A stretch of 37,769 bases of DNA from Rhizobium sp. Q54 (GTDB lineage Bacteria > Pseudomonadota > Alphaproteobacteria > CADEGL01): contig CAMAPP010000016.1 in NCBI GenBank assembly GCA_945860095.1, positions 1 to 37,769 on the forward strand. Reading direction: 5' to 3'. Every line of letters begins with the position of its first letter. The stretch's first letter is position 1. Of this stretch, positions 36,434 to 37,769 are shown piece by piece. The translations under genes were made by a program, and so were the position numbers. The notes beneath the pieces were generated by a model. It searched no databases. It was not told the origin of the DNA and was given only the letters and a program-made list of their open reading frames with translations.

Positions 36434-37315
36434 ATGGCCAAGATCGGATTCATTGGGCTCGGCAATATGGGCGGGCCGATGGTGCGCAATCTTTTGAAGG
36501 CTGGACATGCGGTTGCGGCGTTCGACCTATCGGCCGCGCGGCTCGACCAGGCGGCCAAGGACGGCGCGGCGCGCGCACGCTCGGCGGCCGAGGCGGCTGG
36601 CGGCCGTGACGCCGTCATCACCATGTTGCCCGCGGGCGCCCAAGTGCGCGCGGTTTATACGGGCGAGGTGATCGGCGCCGTATCGCCCGGAACCTTGCTG
36701 GTCGATTGCTCGACCGTCGATGTCGCGAGCGCGCGGGCGGTGGGCGCGGCCGCCGGGGCGGCGGGCCTAGACATGCTCGATGCGCCGGTATCGGGCGGCG
36801 TGGCGGGGGCCGAGGCGGGGACGCTCACCTTCATGGTCGGCGGCAGCGCGGGCGCCTTCGCGCGTGCCGAGCCCGTTTTGAAGACCATGGGCAAGACCGT
36901 GGTCCACGCCGGCGCCATCGGCGCGGGGCAGGCCGCGAAGATCTGCAACAACATGATACTCGGCATTTCCATGATCGCGGTGTCGGAGGGCTTCGCGCTC
37001 GGAGAGAAGCTCGGTCTCGATCCGGCCAAGCTGTTCGAGATCAGCTCGAAATCCTCGGGGCAATGTTGGGCACTCACCACCTATTGCCCGGAGCCCGGTC
37101 TCGTGCCGACGGCGCCGTCCAACCGGGAATACCGTCCGGGATTCAGCGCCGCGATGATGCTCAAGGATTTGCGCCTCGCCCAGGAGGCGGCCGCCACTTC
37201 GGGTGCCGCCACGCCGCTGGGTGCCGAGGCCTCGGCGCTTTACGCGCTGTATTGCAATGCCGGAAACGCCGAGAGCGATTTTTCGGGCATCATCCGGATG
37301 ATCAAGGGGCGATAA
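36434..37315 (+). CDS. mmsB: 3-hydroxyisobutyrate dehydrogenase
   Basis: NAD-dependent beta-hydroxyacid dehydrogenase that oxidises 3-hydroxyisobutyrate to methylmalonate semialdehyde. 293 residues. NAD fold GFIGLGNMGGPM (5-16), substrate-binding DAPVSGGVAGAEAGTL, catalytic Lys169 in GAGQAAKICNNM, and a late conserved FSAAMMLKDLRLA. SDFSGII at the end is also typical. The start ATG 36434 follows GGGGAGG at six bases. It is the last enzyme of the valine run (ACAD, hydrolase, dehydrogenase), separated by the peptidase and the 17-bp array. A related activity on other hydroxyacids is possible, but the context supports this one. Confidence 0.94.
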   Translation: MAKIGFIGLGNMGGPMVRNLLKAGHAVAAFDLSAARLDQAAKDGAARARSAAEAAGGRDAVITMLPAGAQVRAVYTGEVIGAVSPGTLLVDCSTVDVASARAVGAAAGAAGLDMLDAPVSGGVAGAEAGTLTFMVGGSAGAFARAEPVLKTMGKTVVHAGAIGAGQAAKICNNMILGISMIAVSEGFALGEKLGLDPAKLFEISSKSSGQCWALTTYCPEPGLVPTAPSNREYRPGFSAAMMLKDLRLAQEAAATSGAATPLGAEASALYALYCNAGNAESDFSGIIRMIKGR

Positions 37316-37342
37316 TTAGGCTCCGTCGCGATTGGCGTTCGT

Positions 37343-37678
37343 TCAATAGCGACCGATCGACGGGTCGATTTCCTGGGCCCAGACATCGATGCCGCCCACG
37401 AGGTTTTGCGCCCGTAGGAAGCCGTTCTGTCGTAGCCATTGCGTCACCATCAAGCTGCGCCCGCCATGGTGGCACATCACGACCAGGGGTCTGCCGGCAT
37501 CGAGTTTGTCCAACGAGGCGGGGATTTGCTGCATCGGTATGTCGATACTGCCTTCGATCTTGGCGGTTTCGACTTCCCACGGCTCGCGCACGTCCACGAG
37601 CTGGACGTCCTTCAGCCGAGCGCGCAATTCGCCGGGCAAGATTTCGAGCGGTTCGTCGGACAGCAATTCATCGGACAT
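37343..37678 (-). CDS. Rhodanese-like sulphurtransferase domain protein
   Basis: A single-domain 111-residue rhodanese. Active-site loop CHHGGRS with Cys69 gives the six-residue loop of thiosulphate-type sulphurtransferases (C-x-x-G-x-R); LVDVREPWEVETAKIEGSIDIPM is the typical first half, and GGIDVWAQEIDP the end. No signal peptide, so cytoplasmic. It converges with the mmsB-like gene, 27 bp away. A role in handling persulphide sulphur is likely; the partner is unknown. The rest of the window (37679-37769) shows nothing I could identify. Confidence 0.93.
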   Translation of the reverse strand: MSDELLSDEPLEILPGELRARLKDVQLVDVREPWEVETAKIEGSIDIPMQQIPASLDKLDAGRPLVVMCHHGGRSLMVTQWLRQNGFLRAQNLVGGIDVWAQEIDPSIGRY

Positions 37679-37769
37679 GGGGCGCGCCGTGGGATGGGTT
37701 TTGGGACGAATGGCGGCGAGTTTAATGCGCCGCCGCGTTCGAGTCTTCCCTAAGCGCGCGGAGCGTGCC

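Overview
The window is a high-GC, densely coding bacterial chromosome segment that reads as an alphaproteobacterium, probably Rhodospirillales-like. The evidence is the gene order rpoZ-rsh-pdxJ-acpS-lepB-rnc-era-recO-parC, an aspartate-rich (Cys-less) HemB, a bacterial Bpt/Ate transferase, a 740-aa ParC and TRAP transporters with Tat-exported binding proteins. I saw no rRNA, tRNA, CRISPR array, transposase or phage gene. No gap longer than 300 bases lacks a gene or pseudogene; the longest intergenic stretches are 17764-17962 and 21788-21946.

Region 1 (1-13500, mostly + strand) is the conserved information-processing block, interrupted twice. Between acpS and lepB (about 3555-5745) sits a three-gene cassette: an outer-membrane-type beta-propeller lipoprotein followed by a split pair of YeeE/YedE membrane proteins. 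Between recO and parC (8833-11277) sits a minus-strand A-B-A' cassette: a membrane-anchored jelly-roll-like protein, an SGNH hydrolase with a one-base frameshift, and a second copy of the first gene that carries an amber stop and has lost its 3' end beside recO.

Region 2 (13602-21787) holds bioY, a TRAP transporter (small and large permeases on +; two Tat-dependent DctP-type binding proteins on -; a strong bidirectional terminator at 16596-16626), the N-end-rule transferase bpt, and the flagellar stator genes motA-motB.

Region 3 (21947-33157) is metabolic. On the minus strand lies a tight run GNAT, matB-like malonyl-CoA synthetase, penicillin-acylase-type Ntn hydrolase and threonine ammonia-lyase. 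On plus are an alpha/beta hydrolase and a FOXRED1-like FAD oxidoreductase. Then come a secreted alpha/beta hydrolase diverging from an RraA-family protein, an SDR and hemB.

Region 4 (33318-37315, +) looks like a distal valine-degradation operon: an isobutyryl-CoA-dehydrogenase-like ACAD, 3-hydroxyisobutyryl-CoA hydrolase and 3-hydroxyisobutyrate dehydrogenase. A secreted caspase-like C13 peptidase is translationally coupled inside it, and a six-unit 17-bp tandem repeat lies just before the dehydrogenase. A rhodanese closes the window.

A recurring theme is short tandem duplications of 16-21 bp in intergenic leaders (parC, dctP, rraA/hydrolase, mmsB). At parC the duplication itself creates a sigma70-like promoter, and at mmsB the repeat units show paired changes that preserve a dyad.
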